Shown: positions 35,001-49,200 of the stretch, one piece after another
Layout: the number at the start of each line of letters is the position of its first letter
Position numbering within the stretch: position 1 is the stretch's first letter
Source: Patagioenas fasciata
Lineage: Eukaryota; Chordata; Aves; Columbiformes; Columbidae
Direction: 5' to 3'
Assembly (NCBI RefSeq): GCF_037038585.1
Contig: NC_092526.1
Location: forward strand, 42,977,501-43,041,500
DNA: 64,000 nucleotides
Notes under the pieces: model-generated
The model's database searches: none
What the model was told of the DNA's origin: nothing
The model's input: only the letters and a program-made list of their open reading frames with translations
Program-made: the position numbers and the translations under genes

Positions 35001-36449
35001 AAAGTGGCCAAAAGTCTCCAAGAGACAAGTCGGGAAGAAGGATATGGAACAGAGGGAGACAGGCACGGGAGCAGGCCAAAGGGGGGTAAGAGGAAAAACT
35101 AGTGCGGGGCTGCAGGACTGAAATGGAGGAATTGAAAGACGAAAGCTAGGAAGCAGGAGAGTTTGAGAAAAGGAGAGAGGAAAGAAGAGACATGCAGCCA
35201 GACGAGGGCTTAGTGAGAGAGGCTGAGAGAGAGAACAGGATGAGAAGGAAATAAGGCAAGGCAAGGCAAGGCTAGGCCAAAGGACGTTTCTTAGATTTAT
35301 ATTTTCTACCACATTCATCTGGAGATGAGGAGGAAAGCCATCAGACCTTATGGATTAGGCCCAAACAAAAGCCCCGGCTACTTGAGACACTTAGACTAAG
35401 CCTAAACCGCAAAGATCTCTCCATAAAGATGGTTTTTATACTGTACTTCCGCAATCAGCTGGCAGTACAGAAGAACAAGCGGCAGATGTACTTAGGCTGA
35501 GTCATGGTGGTTTGGTGCAGAGACCATGCATATCATGGGAATAGTTCAGCATTTCTGCTCTGGTTTTCAGTGTATTACACCAAAACACCCACCTGATGAC
35601 ATCATTTCAAGAGCAAAAGCAGCAATTTGCAGAATTCAGCTTCTTTGGAGAACTGAGCAATTGCTGAGCTGACACGAAGTCCTGCTGGGTCCCTGTCACC
35701 TGCAGAGTGCCCGCATCCTCACCACGGTAGCGGGCATTGTGACAAAGGTTCTATGTCAGCTGGGTGTGGCAGCCGAGCGCCCGCTAGGGGAGGGGGAGCC
35801 TGTCAGCCCCGGGCCTGTCACTGCCTGCTGTCCCCCCTGTCACCAGCGAGGCCTCTGAAAAGTTTCCAAAACATCCCCAGACTTGGCTCCAAAGTGGCCA
35901 AAAGTCTCCAAGAGACAAGTCGGGAAGAAGGATATGGAACAGAGGGAGACAGGCACGGGAGCAGGCCAAAGGGGGGTAAGAGCAAAAACTAGTGCGGGGC
36001 TGCAGGACTGAAATGGAGGAATTGAAAGACAAAAGCCAGGAAGCAGGAGAGTTTGAGAAAAGGAGAGAGGAAAGAAGAGACATGCAGCCAGACGAGGGCT
36101 TAGTGAGAGAGGCTGGGACAGAGAACAGGATGAGAAGGAAATAAGGCAAGGCAAGGCAAGGCTAGGCCAAAGGACGTTTCTTTGATTTATATTTTCTACC
36201 ACATTCATCTGGAGATGAGGAGGAAAGCCATCAGACCTTATGGATTAGGCCCAAACAAAAGCCCCGGCTACTTGAGACACTTAGACTAAGCCTAAACCAC
36301 AAAGATCTCTCCATAAAGATGGTTTTTATACTGTACTTCCGCAATCAGCTGGCAGTACAGAAGAACAAGCGGCAGATGTACTTAGGCTGAGTCATGGTGG
36401 TTTGGTGCAGAGACCATGCATATCATGGGAATAGTTCAGCATTTCTGCT
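32001..36449. repeat. Units M37-M41 with a 2,669-bp trimer period
   Basis: Unit starts are 32001, 32891, 33781, 34670 and 35560. M37 repeats the body of M36 one unit later, an 889-bp single-unit duplication. M37 and M38 reappear as M40 and M41 at +2,669, with gcagctgagcg and ctgtgacc (M37, M40) and gacacgaag with aagagcaaaaac (M38, M41). M39 equals the M32/M35 type (gtcttgaag, aagcgtaaac). Private differences include aagcagcag in M37. M38 has the cttctgcaatc/cagaatttc tail, M41 the ordinary tail. Confidence 0.88.
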
Positions 36450-39117
36450 CTGGTTTTCAGTGTATTACACCAAAACACCCACCTGATGACATCATTTCAA
36501 GAGCAAAAGCAGCAATTTGCAGAATTCAGCTTCTTTGGAGAACTGAGCAATTGCTGAGCTGACACCAAGTCCTGCTGGGTCCTGTCACCTGCAGAGTGCC
36601 TGCATCCTCGCCACGGTAGTGGGCATTGTGACAAAGGTTCTATGTCAGCTGGGTGTGGCAGCCGAGCGCCCGCTAGGGGAGGGGGAGCCTGTCAGCCCCG
36701 GGCCTGTCACTGCCTGCTGTCCCCCCTGTCACCAGCGAGGCCTCTGAAAAGTTTCCAAAACATCCCCAGACTTGGCTCCAAAGTGGCCAAAAGTCTCCAA
36801 GAGACAAGTCGGGAAGAAGGATATGGAACAGAGGGAGACAGGCACGGGAGCAGGCCAAAGGGGGGTAAGAGGAAAAACTAGTGCGGGGCTGCAGGACTGA
36901 AATGGAGGAATTGAAAGACGAAAGCTAGGAAGCAGGAGAGTTTGAGAAAAGGAGAGAGGAAAGAAGAGACATGCAGCCAGACGAGGGCTTAGTGAGAGAG
37001 GCTGAGAGAGAGAACAGGATGAGAAGGAAATAAGGCAAGGCAAGGCAAGGCTAGGCCAAAGGACGTTTCTTAGATTTATATTTTCTACCACATTCATCTG
37101 GAGATGAGGAGGAAAGCCATCAGACCTTATGGATTAGGCCCAAACAAAAGCCCCGGCTACTTGAGACACTTAGACTAAGCCTAAACCGCAAAGATCTCTC
37201 CATAAAGATGGTTTTTATACTGTACTTCCGCAATCAGCTGGCAGTACAGAAGAACAAGCGGCAGATGTACTTAGGCTGAGTCATGGTGGTTTGGTGCAGA
37301 GACCATGCATATCATGGGAATAGTTCAGCATTTCTGCTCTGGTTTTCAGTGTATTACACCAAAACACCCACCTGATGACATCATTTCAAGAGCAAAAGCA
37401 GCAATTTGCAGAATTCAGCTTCTTTGGAGAACTGAGCAATTGCTGAGCTGACACGAAGTCCTGCTGGGTCCCTGTCACCTGCAGAGTGCCCGCATCCTCA
37501 CCACGGTAGCGGGCATTGTGACAAAGGTTCTATGTCAGCTGGGTGTGGCAGCCGAGCGCCCGCTAGGGGAGGGGGAGCCTGTCAGCCCCGGGCCTGTCAC
37601 TGCCTGCTGTCCCCCCTGTCACCAGCGAGGCCTCTGAAAAGTTTCCAAAACATCCCCAGACTTGGCTCCAAAGTGGCCAAAAGTCTCCAAGAGACAAGTC
37701 GGGAAGAAGGATATGGAACAGAGGGAGACAGGCACGGGAGCAGGCCAAAGGGGGGTAAGAGCAAAAACTAGTGCGGGGCTGCAGGACTGAAATGGAGGAA
37801 TTGAAAGACAAAAGCCAGGAAGCAGGAGAGTTTGAGAAAAGGAGAGAGGAAAGAAGAGACATGCAGCCAGACGAGGGCTTAGTGAGAGAGGCTGGGACAG
37901 AGAACAGGATGAGAAGGAAATAAGGCAAGGCAAGGCAAGGCTAGGCCAAAGGACGTTTCTTTGATTTATATTTTCTACCACATTCATCTGGAGATGAGGA
38001 GGAAAGCCATCAGACCTTATGGATTAGGCCCAAACAAAAGCCCCGGCTACTTGAGACACTTAGACTAAGCCTAAACCACAAAGATCTCTCCATAAAGATG
38101 GTTTTTATACTGTACTTCCGCAATCAGCTGGCAGTACAGAAGAACAAGCGGCAGATGTACTTAGGCTGAGTCATGGTGGTTTGGTGCAGAGACCATGCAT
38201 ATCATGGGAATAGTTCAGCATTTCTGCTCTGGTTTTCAGTGTATTACACCAAAACACCCACCTGATGACATCATTTCAAGAGCAAAAGCAGCAATTTGCA
38301 GAATTCAGCTTCTTTGGAGAACTGAGCAATTGCTGAGCTGACACCAAGTCCTGCTGGGTCCTGTCACCTGCAGAGTGCCTGCATCCTCGCCACGGTAGTG
38401 GGCATTGTGACAAAGGTTCTATGTCAGCTGGGTGTGGCAGCCGAGCGCCCGCTAGGGGAGGGGGAGCCTGTCAGCCCCGGGCCTGTCACTGCCTGCTGTC
38501 CCCCCTGTCACCAGCGAGGCCTCTGAAAAGTTTCCAAAACATCCCCAGACTTGGCTCCAAAGTGGCCAAAAGTCTCCAAGAGACAAGTCGGGAAGAAGGA
38601 TATGGAACAGAGGGAGACAGGCACGGGAGCAGGCCAAAGGGAGGTAAGAGGAAAAACTAGTGCGGGGCTGCAGGACTGAAATGGAGGAATTGAAAGACGA
38701 AAGCCAGGAAGCAGGAGAGTTTGAGAAAAGGAGAGAGGAAAGAAGAGACATGCAGCCAGACAAGGGCTTAGTGAGAGAGGCTGGGACAGAGAACAGGATG
38801 AGAAGGAAATAAGGCAAGGCAAGGCAAGGCTAGGCCAAAGGACATTTCTTTGATTTATATTTTCTACCACATTCATCTGGAGATGAGGAGGAAAGCCATC
38901 AGACCTTATGGATTAGGCCCAAACAAAAGCCCCGGCTACTTGAGACACTTAGACTAAGCCTAAACCACAAAGATCTCTCCATAAAGATGGTTTTTATACT
39001 GTACTTCCGCAATCAGCTGGCAGTACAGAAGAACAAGCGGCAGATGTACTTAGGCTGAGTCATGGTGGTTTGGTGCAGAGACCATGCATATCATGGGAAT
39101 AGTTCAGCATTTCTGCT
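35560..39117. repeat. Dimer duplication of 1,779 bp (M41-M42 and M43-M44)
   Basis: Unit starts are 35560, 36450, 37339 and 38229. M41 and M43 share gacacgaag and aagagcaaaaac. M42 and M44 share the front half with gcctgcatcctcgcc and gtagtggg, as in M23/M29. Their back halves differ: M42 continues with the agctagg, ctgagagagag and ttcttagatt body, M44 with gacaagggc and ggacattt. The exchange point in M42 lies between the shared front markers (about 36630) and the first M15-type marker (gggggtaag, about 36863). The M43-M44 pair recurs as M47-M48 at +3,558 bp. Confidence 0.88.
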
Positions 39118-40896
39118 CTGGTTTTCAGTGTATTACACCAAAATATCCACCTGATGACATCATTTCAAGAGCAAAAGCAGCAATTTGCAGAATTCAGCTT
39201 CTTTGGAGAACTGAGCAATTGCTGAGCTGACACCAAGTCCTGCTGGGTCCCTGTCACCTGCAGAGTGCCCGCATCCTCACCACGGTAGCGGGCATTGTGA
39301 CAAAGGTTCTATGTCAGCTGGGTGTGGCAGCCGAGCGCCCGCTAGGGGAGGGGGAGCCTGTCAGCCCCGGGCCTGTCACTGCCTGCTGTCCCCCCTGTCA
39401 CCAGCGAGGCCTCTGAAAAGTTTCCAAAACATCCCCAGACTTGGCTCCAAAGTGGCCAAAAGTCTCCAAGAGACAAGTCTTGAAGAAGGATATGGAACAG
39501 AGGGAGACAGGCACGGGAGCAGGCCAAAGGGAGGTAAGAGGAAAAACTAGTGCGGGGCTGCAGGACTGAAATGGAGGAATTGAAAGACAAAAGCCAGGAA
39601 GCAGGAGAGTTTGAGAAAAGGAGAGAGGAAAGAAGAGACATGCAGCCAGACGAGGGCTTAGTGAGAGAGGCTGGGACAGAGAACAGGATGAGAAGGAAAT
39701 AAGGCAAGGCAAGGCAAGGCTAGGCCAAAGGACATTTCTTTGATTTATATTTTCTACCACATTCATCTGGAGATGAGGAGGAAAGCCATCAGACCTTATG
39801 GATTAGGCCCAAACAAAAGCCCCGGCTACTTGAGACACTTAGACTAAGCGTAAACCACAAAGATCTCTCCATAAAGATGGTTTTTATACTGTACTTCCAC
39901 AATCTTCTGGCAGTACAGAAGAACAAGCGGCAGATGTACTTAGGCTGAGTCATGGTGGTTTGGTGCAGAGACCATGCATATCATGGGAATAGTTCAGCAT
40001 TCTGCTCTGGTTTTCAGTGTATTACACCAAAACACCCTCCTGATGACATTATTTCAAGAGCAAAAGCAGCAATTTGCAGAATTCAGCTTCTTTGGAGAAG
40101 TGAGCAATTGCTGAGCTGACACCAAGTCCTGCTGGGTCCCTGTCACCTGCAGAGTGCCTGCATCCTCACCACGGTAGCGGGCATTGTGACAAAGGTTCTA
40201 TGTCAGCTGGGTGTGGCAGCTGAGCGCCCGCTAGGGGAGGGGGAGCCTGTCAGCCCCGGGCCTGTCACTGCCTGCTGTCCCCCCTGTGACCAGCGAGGCC
40301 TCTGAAAAGTTGCCAAAACATCCCCAGACTTGGCTCCAAAGTGGCCAAAAGTCTCCAAGAGACAAGTCGGGAAGAAGGATATGGAACAGAGGGAGACAGG
40401 CAAGGGTGCAGGCCAAAGGGAGGTAAGAGGAAAAACTAGTGCGGGGCTGCAGGACTGAAATGGAGGAATTGAAAGACGAAAGCCAGGAAGCAGGAGAGTT
40501 TGAGAAAAGGAGAAAGGAAAGAAGAGACATGCAGCCAGACGAGGGCTTAGTGAGAGAGGCTGGGACAGAGAACAGGATGAGAAGGAAATAAGGCAAGGCA
40601 AGGCAAGGCTAGGCCAAAGGACGTTTCTTTGATTTATATTTTCTACCACATTCATCTGGAGATGAGGAGGAAAGCCATCAGACCTTATGGATTAGGCCCA
40701 AACAAAAGCCCCGGCTACTTGAGACACTTAGACTAAGCCTAAACCACAAAGATCTCTCTATAAAGATGGTTTTTATACTGTACTTCCGCAATCAGCTGGC
40801 AGTACAGAAGAACAAGCGGCAGATGTACTTAGGCTGAGTCATGGTGGTTTGGTGCAGAGACCATGCATATCATGGGAATAGTTCAGCATTTCTGCT
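39118..40896. repeat. Units M45-M46
   Basis: Units start at 39118 and 40007. M45 is the gtcttgaag/aagcgtaaac type of M32, M35 and M39, but its front has aatatcc. M46 combines gacattattt, gcagctgagcg and ctgtgacc with many private changes: caccctcctg, aaagttgcc, caagggtgc, ggagaaagg and ctctctataaag. It is the most individually diverged unit of the right domain, so it may have escaped recent homogenisation. Confidence 0.85.
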
Positions 40897-43800
40897 CTGG
40901 TTTTCAGTGTATTACACCAAAACACCCACCTGATGACATCATTTCAAGAGCAAAAGCAGCAATTTGCAGAATTCAGCTTCTTTGGAGAACTGAGCAATTG
41001 CTGAGCTGACACGAAGTCCTGCTGGGTCCCTGTCACCTGCAGAGTGCCCGCATCCTCACCACGGTAGCGGGCATTGTGACAAAGGTTCTATGTCAGCTGG
41101 GTGTGGCAGCCGAGCGCCCGCTAGGGGAGGGGGAGCCTGTCAGCCCCGGGCCTGTCACTGCCTGCTGTCCCCCCTGTCACCAGCGAGGCCTCTGAAAAGT
41201 TTCCAAAACATCCCCAGACTTGGCTCCAAAGTGGCCAAAAGTCTCCAAGAGACAAGTCGGGAAGAAGGATATGGAACAGAGGGAGACAGGCACGGGAGCA
41301 GGCCAAAGGGGGGTAAGAGCAAAAACTAGTGCGGGGCTGCAGGACTGAAATGGAGGAATTGAAAGACAAAAGCCAGGAAGCAGGAGAGTTTGAGAAAAGG
41401 AGAGAGGAAAGAAGAGACATGCAGCCAGACGAGGGCTTAGTGAGAGAGGCTGGGACAGAGAACAGGATGAGAAGGAAATAAGGCAAGGCAAGGCAAGGCT
41501 AGGCCAAAGGACGTTTCTTTGATTTATATTTTCTACCACATTCATCTGGAGATGAGGAGGAAAGCCATCAGACCTTATGGATTAGGCCCAAACAAAAGCC
41601 CCGGCTACTTGAGACACTTAGACTAAGCCTAAACCACAAAGATCTCTCCATAAAGATGGTTTTTATACTGTACTTCCGCAATCAGCTGGCAGTACAGAAG
41701 AACAAGCGGCAGATGTACTTAGGCTGAGTCATGGTGGTTTGGTGCAGAGACCATGCATATCATGGGAATAGTTCAGCATTTCTGCTCTGGTTTTCAGTGT
41801 ATTACACCAAAACACCCACCTGATGACATCATTTCAAGAGCAAAAGCAGCAATTTGCAGAATTCAGCTTCTTTGGAGAACTGAGCAATTGCTGAGCTGAC
41901 ACCAAGTCCTGCTGGGTCCTGTCACCTGCAGAGTGCCTGTATCCTCGCCACGGTAGTGGGCATTGTGACAAAGGTTCTATGTCAGCTGGGTGTGGCAGCC
42001 GAGCGCCCGCTAGGGGAGGGGGAGCCTGTCAGCCCCGGGCCTGTCACTGCCTGCTGTCCCCCCTGTCACCAGCGAGGCCTCTGAAAAGTTTCCAAAACAT
42101 CCCCAGACTTGGCTCCAAAGTGGCCAAAAGTCTCCAAGAGACAAGTCGGGAAGAAGGATATGGAACAGAGGGAGACAGGCACGGGAGCAGGCCAAAGGGA
42201 GGTAAGAGGAAAAACTAGTGCGGGGCTGCAGGACTGAAATGGAGGAATTGAAAGACGAAAGCCAGGAAGCAGGAGAGTTTGAGAAAAGGAGAGAGGAAAG
42301 AAGAGACATGCAGCCAGACAAGGGCTTAGTGAGAGAGGCTGGGACAGAGAACAGGATGAGAAGGAAATAAGGCAAGGCAAGGCAAGGCTAGGCCAAAGGA
42401 CATTTCTTTGATTTATATTTTCTACCACATTCATCTGGAGATGAGGAGGAAAGCCATCAGACCTTATGGATTAGGCCCAAACAAAAGCCCCGGCTACTTG
42501 AGACACTTAGACTAAGCCTAAACCACAAAGATCTCTCCATAAAGATGGTTTTTATACTGTACTTCCGCAATCAGCTGGCAGTACAGAAGAACAAGCGGCA
42601 GATGTACTTAGGCTGAGTCATGGTGGTTTGGTGCAGAGACCATGCATATCATGGGAATAGTTCAGCATTCTGCTCTGGTTTTCAGTGTATTACACCAAAA
42701 TATCCACCTGATGACATCATTTCAAGAGCAAAAGCAGCAATTTGCAGAATTCAGCTTCTTTGGAGAAGTGAGCAATTGCTGAGCTGACAGCAAGTCCTGC
42801 TGGGTCCCTGTCACCTGCAGAGTGCCCGCATCCTCACCACGGTAGCGGGCATTGTGACAAAGGTTCTATGTCAGCTGTGTGTGGCAGCTGAGCGCCCGCT
42901 AGGGGAGGGGGAGCCTGTCAGCCCCGGGCCTGTCACTGCCTGCTGTCCCCCCTGTCACCAGCGAGGCCTCTGAAAAGTTTCCAAAACATCCCCAGACTTG
43001 GCTCCAAAGTGGCCAAAAGTCTCCAAGAGACAAGTCGGGAAGAAGGATATGGAACAGAGGGAGACAGGCACGGGAGCAGGCCAAAGGGAGGTAAGAGGAA
43101 AAACTAGTGTGGGGCTGCAGGACTGAAATGGAGGAATTGAAAGACGAAAGCCAGGAAGCAGGAGAGTTTGAGAAAAGGAGAGAGGAAAGAAGAGACATGC
43201 AGCCAGACGAGGGCTTAGTGAGAGAGGCTGGGACAGAGAACAGGATGAGAAGGAAATAAGGCAAGGCAAGGCAAGGCTAGGCCAAAAAACGTTTCTTTGA
43301 TTTATATTTTCTACCACATTCATCTGGAGATGAGGAGGAAAGCCATCAGACCTTATGGATTAGGCCCAAACAAAAGCCCCGGCTACTTGAGACACTTAGA
43401 CTAAGCCTAAACCACAAAGATCTCTCCATAAAGATGTTTTTTATACTGTACTTCCGCAATCACCTGACAGTACAGAAGAACAAGCGGCAGATGTACTTAG
43501 GCTGAGTCATGGTGGTATGGTGCAGAGAACATGCATGTCATGGGAATAGTTCAGCATTTCTGCTCTGGTTTTCAGTGTATTACACCAAAACACCCACCTG
43601 ATGACATCATTTCAAGAGCAAAAGCAGCAATTTGCAGAATTCAGCTTCTTTGGAGAACTGAGCAATTGCTGAGCTGACACCAAGTTCTGCTGGGTCCCTG
43701 TCACCTGCAGAGTGCCCGCATCCTCACCACGGTAGCGGGCATTGTGACAAAGGTTCTATGTCAGCTGTGTGTGGCAGCCGAGCGCCCACTAGAGGAGGGG

Positions 43801-46232
43801 GAGCCTGTCAGCCCCGGGCCTGTCACTGCCTGCTGTCCCCCCTGTCACCAGCGAGGCCTCTGAAAAGTTTCCAAAACATCCCCAGACTTGGCTCCAAAGT
43901 GGCCAAAAGTCTCCAAGAGACAAGTCGGGAAGAAGGATATGGAACAGAGGGAGACAGGCACGGGAGCAGGCCAAAGGGGGGTAAGAGCAAAAACTAGTGC
44001 GGGGCTGCAGGACTGAAATGGAGGAATTGAAAGACAAAAGCCAGGAAGCAGGAGAGTTTGAGAAAAGGAGAGAGGAAAGAAGAGACATGCAGCCAGACGA
44101 GGGCTTAGTGAGAGAGGCTGGGACAGAGAACAGGATGAGAAGGAAATAAGGCAAGGCAAGGCAAGGCTAGGCCAAAGGACGTTTCTTTGATTTATATTTT
44201 CTACCACATTCATCTGGAGATGAGGAGGAAAGCCATCAGACCTTATGGATTAGGCCCAAACAAAAGCCCCGGCTACTTGAGACACTTAGACTAAGCCTAA
44301 ACCACAAAGATCTCTCCATAAAGATGGTTTTTATACTGTACTTCCGCAATCAGCTGGCAGTACAGAAGAACAAGCGGCAGATGTACTTAGGCTGAGTCAT
44401 GGTGGTTTGGTGCAGAGACCATGCATATCATGGGAATAGTTCAGCATTTCTGCTCTGGTTTTCAGTGTATTACACCAAAACACCCACCTGATGACATCAT
44501 TTCAAGAGCAAAAGCAGCAATTTGCAGAATTCAGCTTCTTTGGAGAACTGAGCAATTGCTGAGCTGACACCAAGTCCTGCTGGGTCCTGTCACCTGCAGA
44601 GTGCCTGTATCCTCGCCACGGTAGCGGGCATTGTGACAAAGGTTCTATGTCAGCTGGGTGTGGCAGCCGAGCGCCCGCTAGGGGAGGGGGAGCCTGTCAG
44701 CCCCGGGCCTGTCACTGCCTGCTGTCCCCCCTGTCACCAGCGAGGCCTCTGAAAAGTTTCCAAAACATCCCCAGACTTGGCTCCAAAGTGGCCAAAAGTC
44801 TCCAAGAGACAAGTCGGGAAGAAGGATATGGAACAGAGGGAGACAGGCACGGGAGCAGGCCAAAGGGAGGTAAGAGGAAAAACTAGTGCGGGGCTGCAGG
44901 ACTGAAATGGAGGAATTGAAAGACGAAAGCCAGGAAGCAGGAGAGTTTGAGAAAAGGAGAGAGGAAAGAAGAGACATGCAGCCAGACAAGGGCTTAGTGA
45001 GAGAGGCTGGGACAGAGAACAGGATGAGAAGGAAATAAGGCAAGGCAAGGCAAGGCTAGGCCAAAGGACATTTCTTTGATTTATATTTTCTACCACATTC
45101 ATCTGGAGATGAGGAGGAAAGCCATCAGACCTTATGGATTAGGCCCAAACAAAAGCCCCGGCTACTTGAGACACTTAGACTAAGCCTAAACCACAAAGAT
45201 CTCTCCATAAAGATGGTTTTTATACTGTACTTCCGCAATCAGCTGGCAGTACAGAAGAACAAGCGGCAGATGTACTTAGGCTGAGTCATGGTGGTTTGGT
45301 GCAGAGACCATGCATATCATGGGAATAGTTCAGCATTCTGCTCTGGTTTTCAGTGTATTACACCAAAATATCCACCTGATGACATCATTTCAAGAGCAAA
45401 AGCAGCAATTTGCAGAATTCAGCTTCTTTGGAGAAGTGAGCAATGGCTGAGCTGACAGCAAGTCCTGCTGGGTCCCTGTCACCTGCAGAGTGCCCGCATC
45501 CTCACCACCGTAGCGGGCATTGTGACAAAGGTTCTATGTCAGCTGGGTGTGGCAGCTGAGCGCCCGCTAGGGGAGGGGGAGCCTGTCAGCCCCGGGCCTG
45601 TCACTGCCTGCTGTCCCCCCTGTCACCAGCGAGGCCTCTGAAAAGTTTCCAAAACATCCCCAGACTTGGCTCCAAAGTGGCCAAAAGTCTCCAAGAGACA
45701 AGTCGGGAAGAAGGATATGGAACAGAGGGAGACAGGCACGGGAGCAGGCCAAAGGGAGGTAAGAGGAAAAACTAGTGTGGGGCTGCAGGACTGAAATGGA
45801 GGAATTGAAAGACGAAAGCCAGGAAGCAGGAGAGTTTGAGAAAAGGAGAGAGGAAAGAAGAGACATGCAGCCAGACGAGGGCTTAGTGAGAGAGGCTGGG
45901 ACAGAGAACAGGATGAGAAGGAAATAAGGCAAGGCAAGGCAAGGCTAGGCCAAAAAACGTTTCTTTGATTTATATTTTCTACCACATTCATCTGGAGATG
46001 AGGAGGAAAGCCATCAGACCTTATGGATTAGGCCCAAACAAAAGCCCCGGCTACTTGAGACACTTAGACTAAGCCTAAACCACAAAGATCTCTCCATAAA
46101 GATGGTTTTTATACTGTACTTCTGCAATCAGCTGGCAGTACAGAAGAACAAGCGGCAGATGTACTTAGGCTGAGTCATGGTGGTTTGGTGCAGAGATCAT
46201 GCATATCATGGGAATAGTTCAGAATTTCTGCT
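40897..46232. repeat. Two trimers of 2,668 bp (M47-M49 and M50-M52)
   Basis: Unit starts are 40897, 41787, 42675 and 43565, 44455, 45343. Shared markers: aagagcaaaaac and gacaaaag (M47, M50); gcctgtatcctcgcc, gacaaggg and ggacattt (M48, M51); gacagcaag, gtgtggggc and ccaaaaaacg (M49, M52). Differences show patchwork exchange: the front of M50 is the gctgtgtgtgg/cccactagag type following the M49 ggtggtatgg tail, exactly the linkage seen at M24-M25 and M30-M31. M52 instead ends with the cttctgcaatc, gagatcatgc, cagaatttc tail. M52 also has private gcaatggctg and caccaccgtag. Confidence 0.9.
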
Positions 46233-49200
46233 CTGGTTTTCAGTGTATTACACCAAAACACCCACCTGATGACATCATTTCAAGAGCAAAAGCAGCAATT
46301 TGCAGAATTCAGCTTCTTTGGAGAACTGAGCAATTGCTGAGCTGACACCAAGTCCTGCTGGGTCCCTGTCACCTGCAGAGTGCCCGCATCCTCACCACGG
46401 TAGCGGGCATTGTGACAAAGGTTCTATGTCAGCTGGGTGTGGCAGCCGAGCGCCCGCTAGGGGAGGGGGAGCCTGTCAGCCCCGGGCCTGTCACTGCCTG
46501 CTGTCCCCCCTGTCACCAGCGAGGCCTCTGAAAAGTTTCCAAAACATCCCCAGACTTGGCTCCAAAGTGGCCAAAAGTCTCCAAGAGACAAGTCGGGAAG
46601 AAGGATATGGAACAGAGGGAGACAGGCACGGGAGCAGGCCAAAGGGAGGTAAGAGGAAAAACTAGTGCGGGGCTGCAGGACTGAAATGGAGGAATTGAAA
46701 GACGAAAGCCAGGAAGCAGGAGAGTTTGAGAAAAGGAGAGAGGAAAGAAGAGACATGCAGCCAGACGAGGGCTTAGTGAGAGAGGCTGGGACAGAGAACA
46801 GGATGAGAAGGAAATAAGGCAAGGCAAGGCAAGGCTAGGCCAAAGGACGTTTCTTTGATTTATATTTTCTACCACATTCATCTGGAGATGAGGAGGAAAG
46901 CCATCAGACCTTATGGATTAGGCCCAAACAAAAGCCCCGGCTACTTGAGACACTTAGACTAAGCCTAAACCACAAAGATCTCTCCATAAAGATGGTTTTT
47001 ATACTGTACTTCCGCAATCAGCTGGCAGTACAGAAGAACAAGCGGCAGATGTACTTAGGCTGAGTCATGGTGGTTTGGTGCAGAGACCATGCATATCATG
47101 GGAATAGTTCAGCATTTCTGCTCTGGTTTTCAGTGTATTACACCAAAACACCCACCTGATGACATCATTTCAAGAGCAAAAGCAGCAAATTGCAGAATTC
47201 AGCTTCTTTGGAGAACTGAGCAATTGCTGAGCTGACACCAAGTCCTGCTGGGTCCCTGTCACCTGCAGAGTGCCCGCATCCTCACCACGGTAGCGGGCAT
47301 TGTGACAAAGGTTCTATGTCAGCTGGGTGTGGCAGCCGAGCGCCCGCTAGGAGAGGGGGAGGCTGTCAGCCCCGGGCCTGTCACTGCCTGCTGTCCCCCC
47401 TGTCACCAGCGAGGCCTCTGAAAAGTTTCCAAAACATCCCCAGACTTGGCTCCAAAGTGGCCAAAAGTCTCCAAGAGACAAGTCGGGAAGAAGGATATGG
47501 AACAGAGGGAGACAGGCACGGGAGCAGGCCAAAGGGGGGTAAGAGGAAAAACTAGTGCGGGGCTGCAGGACTGAAATGGAGGAATTGAAAGACGAAAGCC
47601 AGGAAGCAGGAGAGTTTGAGAAAAGGAGAGAGGAAAGAAGAGACATGCAGCCAGACGAGGGCTTAGTGAGAGAGGCTGGGACAGAGAACAGGATGAGAAG
47701 GAAATAAGGCAAGGCAAGGCAAGGCTAGGCCAAAGGACGTTTCTTTGATTTATATTTTCTACCACATTCATCTGGAGATGAGGAGGAAAGCCATCAGACC
47801 TTATGGATTAGGCCCAAACAAAAGCCCCGGCTACTTGAGACACTTAGACTAAGCCTAAACCACAAAGATCTCTCCATAAAGATGGTTTTTATACTGTACT
47901 TCCGCAATCAGCTGGCAGTACAGAAGAACAAGCGGCAGATGTACTTACGCTGAGTCATGGTGGTTTGGTGCAGAGACCATGCATATCATGGGAATAGTTC
48001 AGCATTTCTGCTCTGGTTTTCAGTGTATTACACCAAAACACCCACCTGATGACATCATTTCAAGAGCAAAAGCAGCAATTTGCAGAATTCAGCTTCTTTG
48101 GAGAACTGAGCAATTGCTGAGCTGACACCAAGTCCTGCTGGGTCCCTGTCACCTGCAGAGTGCCCGCATCCTCACCACGGTAGCGGGCATTGTGACAAAG
48201 GTTCTATGTCAGCTGGGTGTGGCAGCCGAGCGCCCGCTAGGAGAGGGGGAGCCTGTCAGCCCCGGGCCTGTCACTGCCTGCTGTCCCCCCTGTCACCAGC
48301 GAGGCCTCTGAAAAGTTTCCAAAACATCCCCAGACTTGGCTCCAAAGTGGCCAAAAGTCTCCAAGAGACAAGTCGGGAAGAAGGATATGGAACAGAGGGA
48401 GACAGGCACGGGAGCAGGCCAAAGGGGGGTAAGAGGAAAAACTAGTGCGGGGCTGCAGGACTGAAATGGAGGAATTGAAAGACGAAAGCCAGGAAGCAGG
48501 AGAGTTTGAGAAAAGGAGAGAGGAAAGAAGAGACATGCAGCCAGACGAGGGCTTAGTGAGAGAGGCTGGGACAGAGAACAGGATGAGAAGGAAATAAGGC
48601 AAGGCAAGGCAAGGCTAGGCCAAAGGACGTTTCTTTGATTTATATTTTCTACCACATTCATCTGGAGATGAGGAGGAAAGCCATCAGACCTTATGGATTA
48701 GGCCCAAACAAAAGCCCCGGCTACTTGAGACACTTAGACTAAGCCTAAACCACAAAGATCTCTCCATAAAGATGGTTTTTATACTGTACTTCTGCAATCA
48801 GCTGGCAGTACAGAAGAACAAGCGGCAGATGTACTTAGGCTGAGTCATGGTGGTTTGGTGCAGAGATCATGCATATCATGGGAATAGTTCAGAATTTCTG
48901 CTCTGGTTTTCAGTGTATTACACCAAAACACCCACCTGATGACATCATTTCAAGAGCAAAAGCAGCAATTTGCAGAATTCAGCTTCTTTGGAGAACTGAG
49001 CAATTGCTGAGCTGACACCAAGTCCTGCTGGGTCCCTGTCACCTGCAGAGTGCCCGCATCCTCACCACGGTAGCGGGCATTGTGACAAAGGTTCTATGTC
49101 AGCTGGGTGTGGCAGCCGAGCGCCCGCTAGGGGAGGGGGAGCCTGTCAGCCCCGGGCCTGTCACTGCCTGCTGTCCCCCCTGTGACCAGCGAGGCCTCTG

